Positions 25,929 to 33,002 of a stretch of 40,799 nt of DNA are shown one piece after another (position 1 is the first letter of the stretch; each line of letters starts with the position of its first letter). Where the stretch lies: assembly GCA_964511065.1 (NCBI GenBank), contig CAZEEG010000046.1:1-40799 (forward strand). The letters run 5' to 3'. The notes beneath the pieces are model-generated. The model did no database searches, had not been told where the DNA came from, and worked only from the letters and a program-made list of their open reading frames with translations. Source of the stretch: CALBRZ01 sp964511065 (lineage in GTDB: Bacteria > Planctomycetota > Planctomycetia > Pirellulales > S012-138). The translations under genes were made by a program, and so were the position numbers.

Positions 25929-27674
25929 ATGTTAAGGAAATGGAGTTGCCTGGCAGCAGTCGTATCGCTGCTGTTTGCCGTCGGCTGCGGAGGCGGTGCC
26001 GATCAGCCCGGCGGACCGCACGGCGGTGTCGATACCCTGGGCATCAGCTACATCCAGGCTCAGCACCAGGGCTTTCTGCTGATCCGTCCCAAGCAGATCA
26101 TCGAGTCGCCGGTGGTACGGTCGCTGCTTGAGGTGATCCCCGAGGGTGAGGACCCGTTTGGCGAGATGCGCGAAGACCTGGGGATCGATCCGCGTACGGT
26201 GGAAACCGTCGTGCTGATCGGCGGCGGCAAGCCCGAGGCGATCCGCAGTGCCGCGGAAGATGTTGCCCGGGGCGGCGTGCCCAGCACGAAACAAGAAGAC
26301 ATCAGCGGCTGCATCGTAATTCATGCAACCGTGCCAATCGAGGAAGAGCTGAAGAACCATCCGGGCCTGAAGAACCACCAGCAGGCCAAGCACGGCAGCG
26401 CGACCTACCTGAAATCGCCCGACGATTCCGCACCGTCGCTGTACTTCATCGATCCGCAGACGGTGTTGCTGGCGTCAGACCACGAGATCGGCAACTTTAT
26501 CGACCATCCGGCGGCATCCGGACCGCTGCACGAATTGGTGGCCAAGGCCGACCTGGATCACGACATCGTGGGCCTGGGCGTGATGGGTGAACTGTCCAAA
26601 CTGGTCGAGAATCCGCCCGAGGGCGTCGCGGTGCCGGCGGCGGGGAAAGGCCTGCTCGACGCGGCCCAAAACATCCGTTCGGGGAATCTCGTGATCGACG
26701 TGGGCAGCGCCCCCTCCCTGCAAACCCAGGCCACGTTCAACGAGGCCAGTTCAGCGGAGAAATTCCAGAAGTTGCTCAGCGGCTATATCGAGTTCGGCAA
26801 GGCGGCGGCCATGATCGCGCTGCCTGACATGCAATTCCCGGACGGGGTCGACAAGGACGCCGTGGTGGCATTGCTGATGGAGACGGTCCAATCGTTGGCG
26901 TTGAAACAGGAAGGAACGAACGTCACGCTGTCAGCCGCCACGCCCAAGGATTTTCATGCTCGGCTGGAAAAGATTCTGCCGGGCCTGGTCGCGGCCAGCC
27001 ACAGCGCTGCGCGCGACGCCGCGGCCCTGAATAAGCTCCGCCAGATTACACTGGCCATGCACATTTACGACAACAGGCACGACCACTTTCCGGCCGACAT
27101 TGTCGCCGAAGATGGGACGCCATTGATGAGCTGGCGAGTGGAATTGCTACCGTACCTGGATGATGGGTACGGCGACGTCTACAAACAACTTCGCCGCAAC
27201 GAACCTTGGGACAGCGAACACAACGCCAAGCTCTTGGCCCAAATGCCGGACGTTTTCGCCCTGGGTGTCCCGGCCGATGGCAAGACCGACGCGCTGGCTC
27301 CCGCCGGCAACGGCGCCTGGGGCGGCAGGGATCAACCGCTGAAATTGACGGAAGTCCGGGACGGCGCCTCCAACACCGTGGCATTGGTGCAGGTGCAACC
27401 GGACCGCGCGGTGCCGTGGGCCAAGCCGGGCGATTATGCCTTCGACCCCGACGATCCGGCCGCCGGCTTGGGCGCCAGTGCCGACGCCGAGGAAGTGTTG
27501 GTCGTCCTGATGGACGTATCGGGGCGGTCAGTGCCGAAGTCGCTGTCGGCCCAGCAGTGGAAGGCCCTGTTCACCTGCGATGGCGGCGAAGTGGTCGATT
27601 TCCTGTTCCATGTTCCGGGCCGTGCGGCCCCGGCTGCCGTGCCGGAGCCGAACGTGTTCCAAGGGATCGACTGA
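25929..27674 (+). CDS. Lipoprotein with C-terminal DUF1559-type domain
   Basis: A 581-residue lipoprotein: MLRKWSCLAAVVSLLFAVGC with lipobox Cys20. The ATG follows AAAGGA at good spacing. Residues 35-350 are a mixed alpha/beta domain I do not recognise (YIQAQHQGFLLIRPKQIIE, LYFIDPQTVLLASDHEIGNF, GNLVIDVGSAPSLQTQATF). From about 365 the DUF1559 pattern appears: LRQITLAMHIYDNRHDHFPA, LMSWRVELLPYLD, YKQLRRNEPWDSEHNAKL, QMPDVF and LTEVRDGASNTVALVQV. DUF1559 proteins are expanded in planctomycetes and normally begin with a type IV prepilin leader. Here that leader is replaced by a lipoprotein anchor and a long extra domain. Function is unknown; a cell-surface role is likely. Confidence 0.85.
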   Translation: MLRKWSCLAAVVSLLFAVGCGGGADQPGGPHGGVDTLGISYIQAQHQGFLLIRPKQIIESPVVRSLLEVIPEGEDPFGEMREDLGIDPRTVETVVLIGGGKPEAIRSAAEDVARGGVPSTKQEDISGCIVIHATVPIEEELKNHPGLKNHQQAKHGSATYLKSPDDSAPSLYFIDPQTVLLASDHEIGNFIDHPAASGPLHELVAKADLDHDIVGLGVMGELSKLVENPPEGVAVPAAGKGLLDAAQNIRSGNLVIDVGSAPSLQTQATFNEASSAEKFQKLLSGYIEFGKAAAMIALPDMQFPDGVDKDAVVALLMETVQSLALKQEGTNVTLSAATPKDFHARLEKILPGLVAASHSAARDAAALNKLRQITLAMHIYDNRHDHFPADIVAEDGTPLMSWRVELLPYLDDGYGDVYKQLRRNEPWDSEHNAKLLAQMPDVFALGVPADGKTDALAPAGNGAWGGRDQPLKLTEVRDGASNTVALVQVQPDRAVPWAKPGDYAFDPDDPAAGLGASADAEEVLVVLMDVSGRSVPKSLSAQQWKALFTCDGGEVVDFLFHVPGRAAPAAVPEPNVFQGID

Positions 27675-27869
27675 TTGGCCGCTCGGCCAGCGCGCCGCGG
27701 CCCTCTGAACCGTGCATGTCGGGCATGAGCCGTAGGTCCGGCTACCTGCCGGACACAAGACGGGTGGAATGGCGAACCACCGTCGAAACACCAGATTGCC
27801 AGAGTCATCGTGCCGCAACCGTGCGCGGCCGGTGGAACCGGCCCTATGGCAATCCGAATTTGAGCGTGA

Positions 27870-28991
27870 TTACATCTTTATGTGGTCCTTGGCCACCGTC
27901 AGCTTTGCCAGGCGTTGGTGGTTGGGCACCGCGCCCACGCCGGGCGTTTCCGCCGCGGCCACGTGCGGCACGCCATCGGGGCCGGGCGTCAATTCCAGGG
28001 CCGGTTCAGCCAGGTCTTCGTGATAAAACCGGCTGGAAGGAAAAATGTCGGCCGGATAGGTGAAGTTGTCGAGCATCGCGAGGGCGGCACAAATACGCGC
28101 TCCCACGGCACTTTCCAACATGCCGCCTACCCAGCAGGGAATGCCGGCCTCGCGGCACGCGTTATGAATCGCCACCGCCGGTGTGAGGCCGCCCACCCGA
28201 CCGGGTTTGATGTTCACATACCGGCAGCTCCCCTGCTCGATCGCCTGCCGCGCGCGATCCAGCGAGGTCACGCTTTCGTCGAGGCAAACCGGCGTGCGGA
28301 TCGCCTGTTGCAGCCGGGCGTGGTCGAGCACGTCGTCGTGCTGAAGCGGTTGCTCGATCATGGCCAGGTTGAACGCATCCACCTCCCGGAACAACTCCAC
28401 GTCGCTCAGCCGGTATCCGCTGTTGCAGTCGATATGGAACGTGTGATCGGGAAATTCCCGGCGCACGGCCCGGAGCATCGGCAAATCCCAGCCGGGCCGG
28501 AATTTCAGCTTCACCCTGGGAAACCGCTGCTCCACGGCCTGGGCGATCCCCGCCAACAGGTCGTCGATGCAATCCATCACGCCGAAATCGGCCCCCACCG
28601 GGGCCATATTCCGTGTGGCGCCCAGCAACTGGTGCAGCGGTTGTTGTTGCTGCCGCGAGTGCAGGTCCCACCAGGCCGTATCGAGGGCCGCCTTGGCGAA
28701 TGGATTGCCCTTGAAGTGGGCCAAGGCTGCCTGAAGCTGCTCGCCGCTGGTGATGTCCTGGCCCAACAGGGCGGGCGCCAACCAGGAGCGCACGCAGTGA
28801 AACACCCCGGCCGCCCATTCAGGGCTGTAGCAGGGCGCGGCAAACGGCGCGGCTTCGCCCCAGCCTTGCAACCCCTCGCTGTGCAGACAGACCAGGACGC
28901 TTTCAATCGCCGCGTCTTCTCCGTAGGCCGTGCGCCAAGGATAGATCAGCGGCATGGCCACGTGATAGATGTCGATGGACTCAATCCGCAC
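27870..28991 (-). CDS. menC: o-Succinylbenzoate synthase, enolase superfamily
   Basis: A 373-residue enzyme with the capping domain (1-130) and TIM barrel of the muconate-lactonising subgroup. Catalytic residues can be placed: KLKF with K161/K163, D188 (HIDCNSGY), E213 (MIEQPL), D238 (CLDESV) and K262 (NIKPGRVGG). OSBS dehydrates SHCHC to o-succinylbenzoate in menaquinone synthesis. Some relatives with this sequence style are N-acylamino acid racemases, or do both, so the physiological role is likely but not certain; no other men gene is in the window. The start is GTG at 28991, supported by AAGGAG 5 nt upstream. It lies 40 bp after the ferredoxin gene and probably shares its transcript. Confidence 0.82.
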   Translation of the reverse strand: MRIESIDIYHVAMPLIYPWRTAYGEDAAIESVLVCLHSEGLQGWGEAAPFAAPCYSPEWAAGVFHCVRSWLAPALLGQDITSGEQLQAALAHFKGNPFAKAALDTAWWDLHSRQQQQPLHQLLGATRNMAPVGADFGVMDCIDDLLAGIAQAVEQRFPRVKLKFRPGWDLPMLRAVRREFPDHTFHIDCNSGYRLSDVELFREVDAFNLAMIEQPLQHDDVLDHARLQQAIRTPVCLDESVTSLDRARQAIEQGSCRYVNIKPGRVGGLTPAVAIHNACREAGIPCWVGGMLESAVGARICAALAMLDNFTYPADIFPSSRFYHEDLAEPALELTPGPDGVPHVAAAETPGVGAVPNHQRLAKLTVAKDHIKM

Positions 28992-29031
28992 GGCAACTCC
29001 TTGGCGGCTGTTTGGCGGCAGAGGCGGGTGG

Positions 29032-29388
29032 CTACTTGTCTTCCCAAATCGGCGGCGGTTGAATTTCGTCGGCCGGACGATTGCCGCAGTCGGATCGCCC
29101 GCTGCCCTCCAAGCGGCTGATCGCCCGCACCGTCATGTCGCCTTCACACACAATCTGACAACTGAGCCGCACGCCGGAGATACCCCGTGCCCGCAGTACT
29201 TCCTTTTCAGCGGCCGTCATCCGTTCCGGTTCGCCTTCGACGAATTCCACCCGGCAGGTGGTGCAGCGGGCATGTCCTCCGCAGGCGTGCAGTTGGTCGA
29301 TACCGGCCTCGTCGCACAGAGCCAGCACCAGTCGCTTGCCAGTGGGAACCTCAAACGTTCCGACGTTTTCAACCGTCAACTTGGGCAT
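29032..29388 (-). CDS. 2Fe-2S ferredoxin
   Basis: A 118-residue plant-type [2Fe-2S] ferredoxin. The cluster ligands lie in LHACGGHARCTTCRVEF (Cys-x5-Cys-x2-Cys) and RLSCQ (fourth Cys). The ATG at 29388 is preceded by AAAGGAAG and starts MPKLTVENVGTFEVPTGKRL, the normal beta-grasp N-terminus; the upstream open frame to 29565 is not coding. A 20-residue tail after the domain (SGRSDCGNRPADEIQPPPIW) is unusual and contains an additional Cys. The protein carries electrons in the cytoplasm; its partner is unknown. It is the first gene of a two-gene operon with menC, whose reaction is not redox, so the pairing may be only transcriptional. Confidence 0.9.
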   Translation of the reverse strand: MPKLTVENVGTFEVPTGKRLVLALCDEAGIDQLHACGGHARCTTCRVEFVEGEPERMTAAEKEVLRARGISGVRLSCQIVCEGDMTVRAISRLEGSGRSDCGNRPADEIQPPPIWEDK

Positions 29389-30082
29389 TGTCTTCCTTTC
29401 GCGGTGTTTCCCGGGGGGGTGAAGGCTGCGGGCCTGCGTTCCTCCCGCACCTTGTCGGGCGGCCGCATTGCAACCCATCCTGGCATAGATGGTAAGCTTG
29501 CGGGCGAAAGTTGCAACAAAGTGGCGGCGGCCAATGTGGGCACTGCTTTTGCCGCAGTGATCCACGAAAATTTTTTTGACGGCCCCGGCGGCCGGAATTC
29601 GACATTGGGGGCTGAAAGCAGTCTCAGTTGGGCAGTCAAGGGGCCGGATTGCCTGCCATTTTCAGCTCCCTCGGGGGGCAGCAGCAGGGACCGCGAATTG
29701 TAACCCCTTCTCAATACGGCACATCGGCGCTGATCCCCCTCAATTTGCCCTTTGCATTCGCCGATGAGGGTCCTAAGATTCGGACGCTTGGAGCCTGGGC
29801 TGCTCCGGCCGGCTACCGGCGGTGCCATTTCCTATATGACAGCACCACCGCTGGTACGGCCGCGGCCCCGGCGGCAACGCCATCAAGCAATCATTGACGC
29901 CACGTACGCGCGTCGAGGGAGGCGGTCAGGCCGCACGCACCCAGCCAGCTATGAACCGCGGGAAATCTCCGCAACCGCGTTTGCGAGTCCGCTTCTGGCA
30001 ACCCCTTTGCACGCGACGCAGCGATGCCGCGGAACATTTCCGGAAACTTCACGTCGGTCAAGAAAAAGCGAGGAACCAGTCG
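29389..30082. other. Gene-free divergent intergenic region
   Basis: About 690 bp between the ferredoxin (minus) and ferritin-like (plus) genes. No credible gene. A promoter-like pair for the plus direction is at 29752-29779; A/T-rich AATTTTTTT lies near 29569. Confidence 0.5.
29752..29779 (+). promoter_or_regulatory. Possible promoter for the ferritin-like gene
   Basis: TTGCAT (29752-29757), a 16-nt spacer and TAAGAT (29774-29779). If used, the ferritin-like mRNA would have a leader of about 300 nt, long enough to hold regulatory structure; none was identified. Confidence 0.3.
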
Positions 30083-30541
30083 ATGAACGACAAACTGATT
30101 GCAAAGCTCAATGTGTGCCTGGCCCACGAGTGGACCGGCGTGGCCCAGTACAGCCAGATGGGGTTCTTGGTGAGCGGGCTGTGGCGCGAGCCTTATGCCG
30201 AGATGTTCTTTGACAGTGCCAAGGAGAGTTTCTCCCACGCCCGCCGCGTCGGCGACAAGATTGCGGCGATGGGCGGCGTCCCCACACTGGAGCGGAACAA
30301 GGTTCAGGTGGGCGACGACATCCACGGCATGTTGCAGCACGCGCTGGAATTTGAGCAGACGGCCGTGAAGCACTACCTCGAAGCCCTGGAGATGGCCGAC
30401 GGCGTCGACCGTCCGCTGGTGGTGCTGCTGGAAGATATCCTGCTGGAAGAGCAGGACGGGGTCGACCAACTGTCCAAGATCATCCGCGACCAGAGCAAAG
30501 CGGCCGGAACGGAAGGTCACAAAAAGAGCAAGACCGGCTAA
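30083..30541 (+). CDS. Ferritin-like / bacterioferritin-type di-iron protein
   Basis: A 152-residue four-helix-bundle protein. Di-iron ligands can be proposed: E in AHEWTGVAQY, ESFSHARR (E and H in the ExxxH pattern), E in ALEFEQTAVKHYLEAL and EEQDGVDQL (final helix). This is the arrangement of bacterioferritins and Dps-related ferritin-like proteins, which oxidise Fe(II) and may store iron as oligomeric shells. It is a little shorter than typical bacterioferritin. The ATG at 30083 is preceded by AGGA. The Lys-rich tail (GTEGHKKSKTG) is probably flexible. It is monocistronic: a strong terminator lies 120 bp downstream. No bfd-type ferredoxin is adjacent. Confidence 0.85.
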   Translation: MNDKLIAKLNVCLAHEWTGVAQYSQMGFLVSGLWREPYAEMFFDSAKESFSHARRVGDKIAAMGGVPTLERNKVQVGDDIHGMLQHALEFEQTAVKHYLEALEMADGVDRPLVVLLEDILLEEQDGVDQLSKIIRDQSKAAGTEGHKKSKTG

Positions 30542-30618
30542 TTTTGGCCAACCAGGGGAACCGTAGTTCCCCCTCGGCACAGCCAAATGCTAACCACACG
30601 CTGATACCGGCAGCCCGA

Positions 30619-30969
30619 TCAGGCCGATTCAGCCTGCCGAAACTGGGACAGCGAAAGAATGGCGGGGGTGGCTTCGGTCGCCCCCGCTTTTTGTGTGGCC
30701 GGATTGGACGTGTGCCGCGACGGCAACGCCCAGTCCACGCTTGGCGATGCGGTACGGCCCGCCGCCCCGCCGCGTCCCAGACTCATCCGCAATTGTCCCA
30801 CCTGCTCGGGAGTGAGCGCAATCGAAGTCTGGTTATACCAGCCGGTCGATTCCGACCACGATTGCTGCACCAAGGAGAGCGAAGCCCCAGGCGTGGACGA
30901 CATCACAAGCAACAACCGCTCCCGATCGGTCGCACCGGGAATCACTGCCAGTACTGGATGGTCGAACAT
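30619..30969 (-). CDS. Small conserved-looking hypothetical protein
   Basis: A 116-residue frame starting MFDHPVLAVIPGATDRERLL. The core LSLVQQSWSESTGWYNQTSI followed by ALTPEQVGQLRMSLG looks like a short antiparallel sheet followed by a helix. I recall a similar pattern (LVxQxWxExxGWYxQSSxxLxxxQxxxLRxxL) in small uncharacterised planctomycete proteins that resemble the PC4/p15 transcription coactivator fold; this is from memory and unverified. The C-terminal 45 residues are low complexity and overlap the ferritin terminator on the other strand. No ribosome binding site precedes the ATG, and the codon use is ordinary for the window. Product function unknown. Confidence 0.6.
   Translation of the reverse strand: MFDHPVLAVIPGATDRERLLLVMSSTPGASLSLVQQSWSESTGWYNQTSIALTPEQVGQLRMSLGRGGAAGRTASPSVDWALPSRHTSNPATQKAGATEATPAILSLSQFRQAESA
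30662..30692 (+). terminator. Intrinsic terminator of the ferritin-like gene
   Basis: GCGGGGG (30662-30668) pairs with CCCCCGC (30681-30687). The stem extends inward through TGGC/GTCG with two wobbles to a C(TTCG)G tetraloop, then five T. The hairpin sits inside the 3' part of the opposing small gene. Confidence 0.8.
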
Positions 30970-31486
30970 AGTACAGGAGGGAATCGGGGGGATGAATTCT
31001 TGGCTGGCGGGAATTGAGACTGAGTCTCACTTGCAGCATCTTAAAAACCAGCACCCAGCGCTGTCAAGCTCTTATGCCGCAATTCCTCAAGCGGCTGCCA
31101 AACTCCAAGTGCAACAAGCCTTTCGTGGATCGTTGCGCTTTCCATTTCCGGTTGTCGAACTGTCGATGCCACAAATCGTCGGTTTTCCAGCGCAAGTGGC
31201 CGCATCTCGGTGAGCCCCGTATCAAAGAACACGCGCCTGAACTGCGCAGGTGTCAGTACGAAAAGCTCCGCCCCCAAGGTATGGCCCAGGGCCGTGGAAC
31301 CCGGCATAAGTGCATCTTCCGGCATTTTGTCATACCCAAGTCCTACCTGAGGCCTGCCGGCACCATGGAAGGTGACAAGCCGCCACGATACGATGAGTTG
31401 CAAAGTGGCAAACCCCGGCGACGTGTTACCACCTCCGACCATGCCATCGCTCCGCCTGCGGCAAACGGACCATTCTGTCACGCTCC
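30970..31486. other. Region without a confident gene
   Basis: About 520 bp, visibly less GC-rich at third positions than the neighbours in any frame. It holds the doubtful minus frame 31041-31481 and a plus frame (ATG at 30992 after AGGAGGG, 73 codons to 31213) with no recognisable features. Confidence 0.4.
31041..31481 (-). CDS. Doubtful hypothetical protein
   Basis: A 146-codon frame. The part from ELFVLTPAQFRRVFFDTGLT to ATIHERLVALGVWQPLEELR reads like protein, but the N-terminal third does not, codon third positions are not GC-biased as in neighbouring genes, and no ribosome binding site was seen. It could be a decayed or foreign gene, or chance. It lies tail to head with the small gene at 30619-30969. 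Confidence 0.25.
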   Translation of the reverse strand: MTEWSVCRRRSDGMVGGGNTSPGFATLQLIVSWRLVTFHGAGRPQVGLGYDKMPEDALMPGSTALGHTLGAELFVLTPAQFRRVFFDTGLTEMRPLALENRRFVASTVRQPEMESATIHERLVALGVWQPLEELRHKSLTALGAGF

Positions 31487-32380
31487 ATGTTCTCGTCCGA
31501 CCAATATGAACTGCTCGACTTTGGCCTGGGGCGAAAACTGGAACGGCTGGCAGGCCTGCTGCTGGACCGTCCCAGCCCAGCCGCGCAAGAAGCCTCGCAG
31601 CGACACCCTCACCTTTGGTCCAAAGCCGATCGCCGCTACCGCCGAACCGGATCGAACCTGCAAGGCGTGTGGGAGCCCGGCGACCGCTGGCCGGCGCCCT
31701 GGCAACTTCGCTGGCGCAATCTCATCTTGGAACTGAAAGCCACGCCCTTTGGCCACCTGGGCGTCTTTCCCGAACAGGCCGAGAATTGGGATTGGCTCCA
31801 GCGGTTAATCGCTGCCGGTGCTGCACAACAGGCCGACTCGTCCGCGCTCCCGCAACCTCGCGTGCTCAACCTGTTTGCATACACGGGCGGTTCCACCCTT
31901 GCGGCCGCGGCTGCCGGTGCCGAGGTGGCCCATGTCGATGCCGCCCGAAACGTCGTTACCTGGGCACGTTCCAATGCCCAGCTATCTGGCCTGGGCTCGG
32001 CCAGGGTTCGCTGGCTGACCGAGGACGCCGGCCGGTTCGTCGCTCGCGAACGCAAGCGCGGCCGGCGTTATGAGATCATTGTGCTGGATCCGCCCAGCTA
32101 CGGGCATGGTCCCAAGGGACAACCGTGGCGACTGGAACATGACCTGCCAGCCTTGCTGACCAACTGCGCAGCCCTATTTTCTGAGCATCCCCTGGGTGTA
32201 TTGTTCACGTGCCACTCGCCGGGATTCGACCATCACGCCATGCAAACGGCGCTGGCTGAGGCCGGTTTCCCGCTGCACCGTGGCCACACCAGCGGAGGCG
32301 AACTGACACTGGCTACGAAGGATGGCCGCAAGCTGCACGCGGGCTGGGTGGTCCGGTGGTCGGCACTGCCGCTATGCTAG
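31487..32380 (+). CDS. RlmI/COG1092-like SAM-dependent methyltransferase
   Basis: A 297-residue class I methyltransferase. Motif I is VLNLFAYTGGSTLAAAAAGA (about 126-145), followed by VAHVDAARNVVTWARSNAQL (motif II) and the catalytic IIVLDPPSYGHGPKG near 201-215. NLFAYTG and DPPSYG are typical of the RlmI/YccW group that methylates 23S rRNA cytosine, but the N-terminal PUA domain and the catalytic PCS-type cysteine of RlmI are not evident, so the target is uncertain. GHLGVFPEQAENWDWL before motif I is also typical of this group. The start at 31487 gives the whole fold; the residues before 60 are variable. It precedes moaC by about 75 bp on the same strand. Confidence 0.85.
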   Translation: MFSSDQYELLDFGLGRKLERLAGLLLDRPSPAAQEASQRHPHLWSKADRRYRRTGSNLQGVWEPGDRWPAPWQLRWRNLILELKATPFGHLGVFPEQAENWDWLQRLIAAGAAQQADSSALPQPRVLNLFAYTGGSTLAAAAAGAEVAHVDAARNVVTWARSNAQLSGLGSARVRWLTEDAGRFVARERKRGRRYEIIVLDPPSYGHGPKGQPWRLEHDLPALLTNCAALFSEHPLGVLFTCHSPGFDHHAMQTALAEAGFPLHRGHTSGGELTLATKDGRKLHAGWVVRWSALPLC

Positions 32381-32454
32381 CGATTGAACCGATTTTGCGC
32401 GGACAAGCGCCGCTTTCCTGACCAAGACAACTCGCAGGTAACGAGAATTGCAAT

Positions 32455-32928
32455 ATGGCCCAACTGAGCCATTTCGACGACCAGGGCGCCAGCCGGATGG
32501 TCGATGTTTCTGACAAGGAGGCAACCAGGCGTGTCGCCCGGGCAAGCGGCCACGTGGTGATGCAGCCGGAAACGCTGCAATTGATTCGCAACCGGGGGCA
32601 CGCCAAGGGCGACGTATTGGAAGTGGCTCGACTGGCCGGAATCATGGCCGCCAAGCGGACGGGCGACTTGATTCCGTTGTGTCACCCGTTGCCGCTGGAA
32701 AGCGTGACCATCGGCTTCACGTTTCCCGATGAAACCACGGTGGCGATCGACGCCACCGCTGCGATCACCGCCAAGACCGGCGTGGAGATGGAGGCGCTCA
32801 CGGCCGTTTCGGTTGCAGCCCTGACCATCTACGACATGTGCAAGGCCGTCGACAAGGGCATGACGATCACGCAAGTGCGCTTGGAAGAAAAGACCGGCGG
32901 CAAGAGCGGCCACTACGTGCGTTCATAG
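32455..32928 (+). CDS. moaC: Cyclic pyranopterin monophosphate synthase
   Basis: A 157-residue protein of normal MoaC length. It converts the cyclised GTP intermediate made by MoaA into cyclic pyranopterin monophosphate, an early step of molybdenum cofactor synthesis. Signatures are ARMVDVS-like ASRMVDVSDKEATRR at the N-terminus, KGDVLEVARLAGIMAAKRT, the active-site loop DLIPLCHPLPLE, TGVEMEALTAVSVAALTIYDM and CKAVDKGM with the conserved Lys. It ends KTGGKSGHY, as usual. moaA, moaD and moaE are not in the window; the only other possible molybdenum cofactor gene is the MobA-like one. It may be co-transcribed with the upstream methyltransferase. Confidence 0.97.
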   Translation: MAQLSHFDDQGASRMVDVSDKEATRRVARASGHVVMQPETLQLIRNRGHAKGDVLEVARLAGIMAAKRTGDLIPLCHPLPLESVTIGFTFPDETTVAIDATAAITAKTGVEMEALTAVSVAALTIYDMCKAVDKGMTITQVRLEEKTGGKSGHYVRS

Positions 32929-33002
32929 TCGTGTGCGCCGATCACCGCATCCCTCGATGGCCGCGCTGGCTGCAAATCGCATCGTCTTGCCGGGCAAGTC
33001 GC

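Noticed and set aside
27882..29120. 412-codon plus-strand frame opposite menC
   Set aside because: Antisense shadow; menC has all catalytic residues and a supported GTG start.
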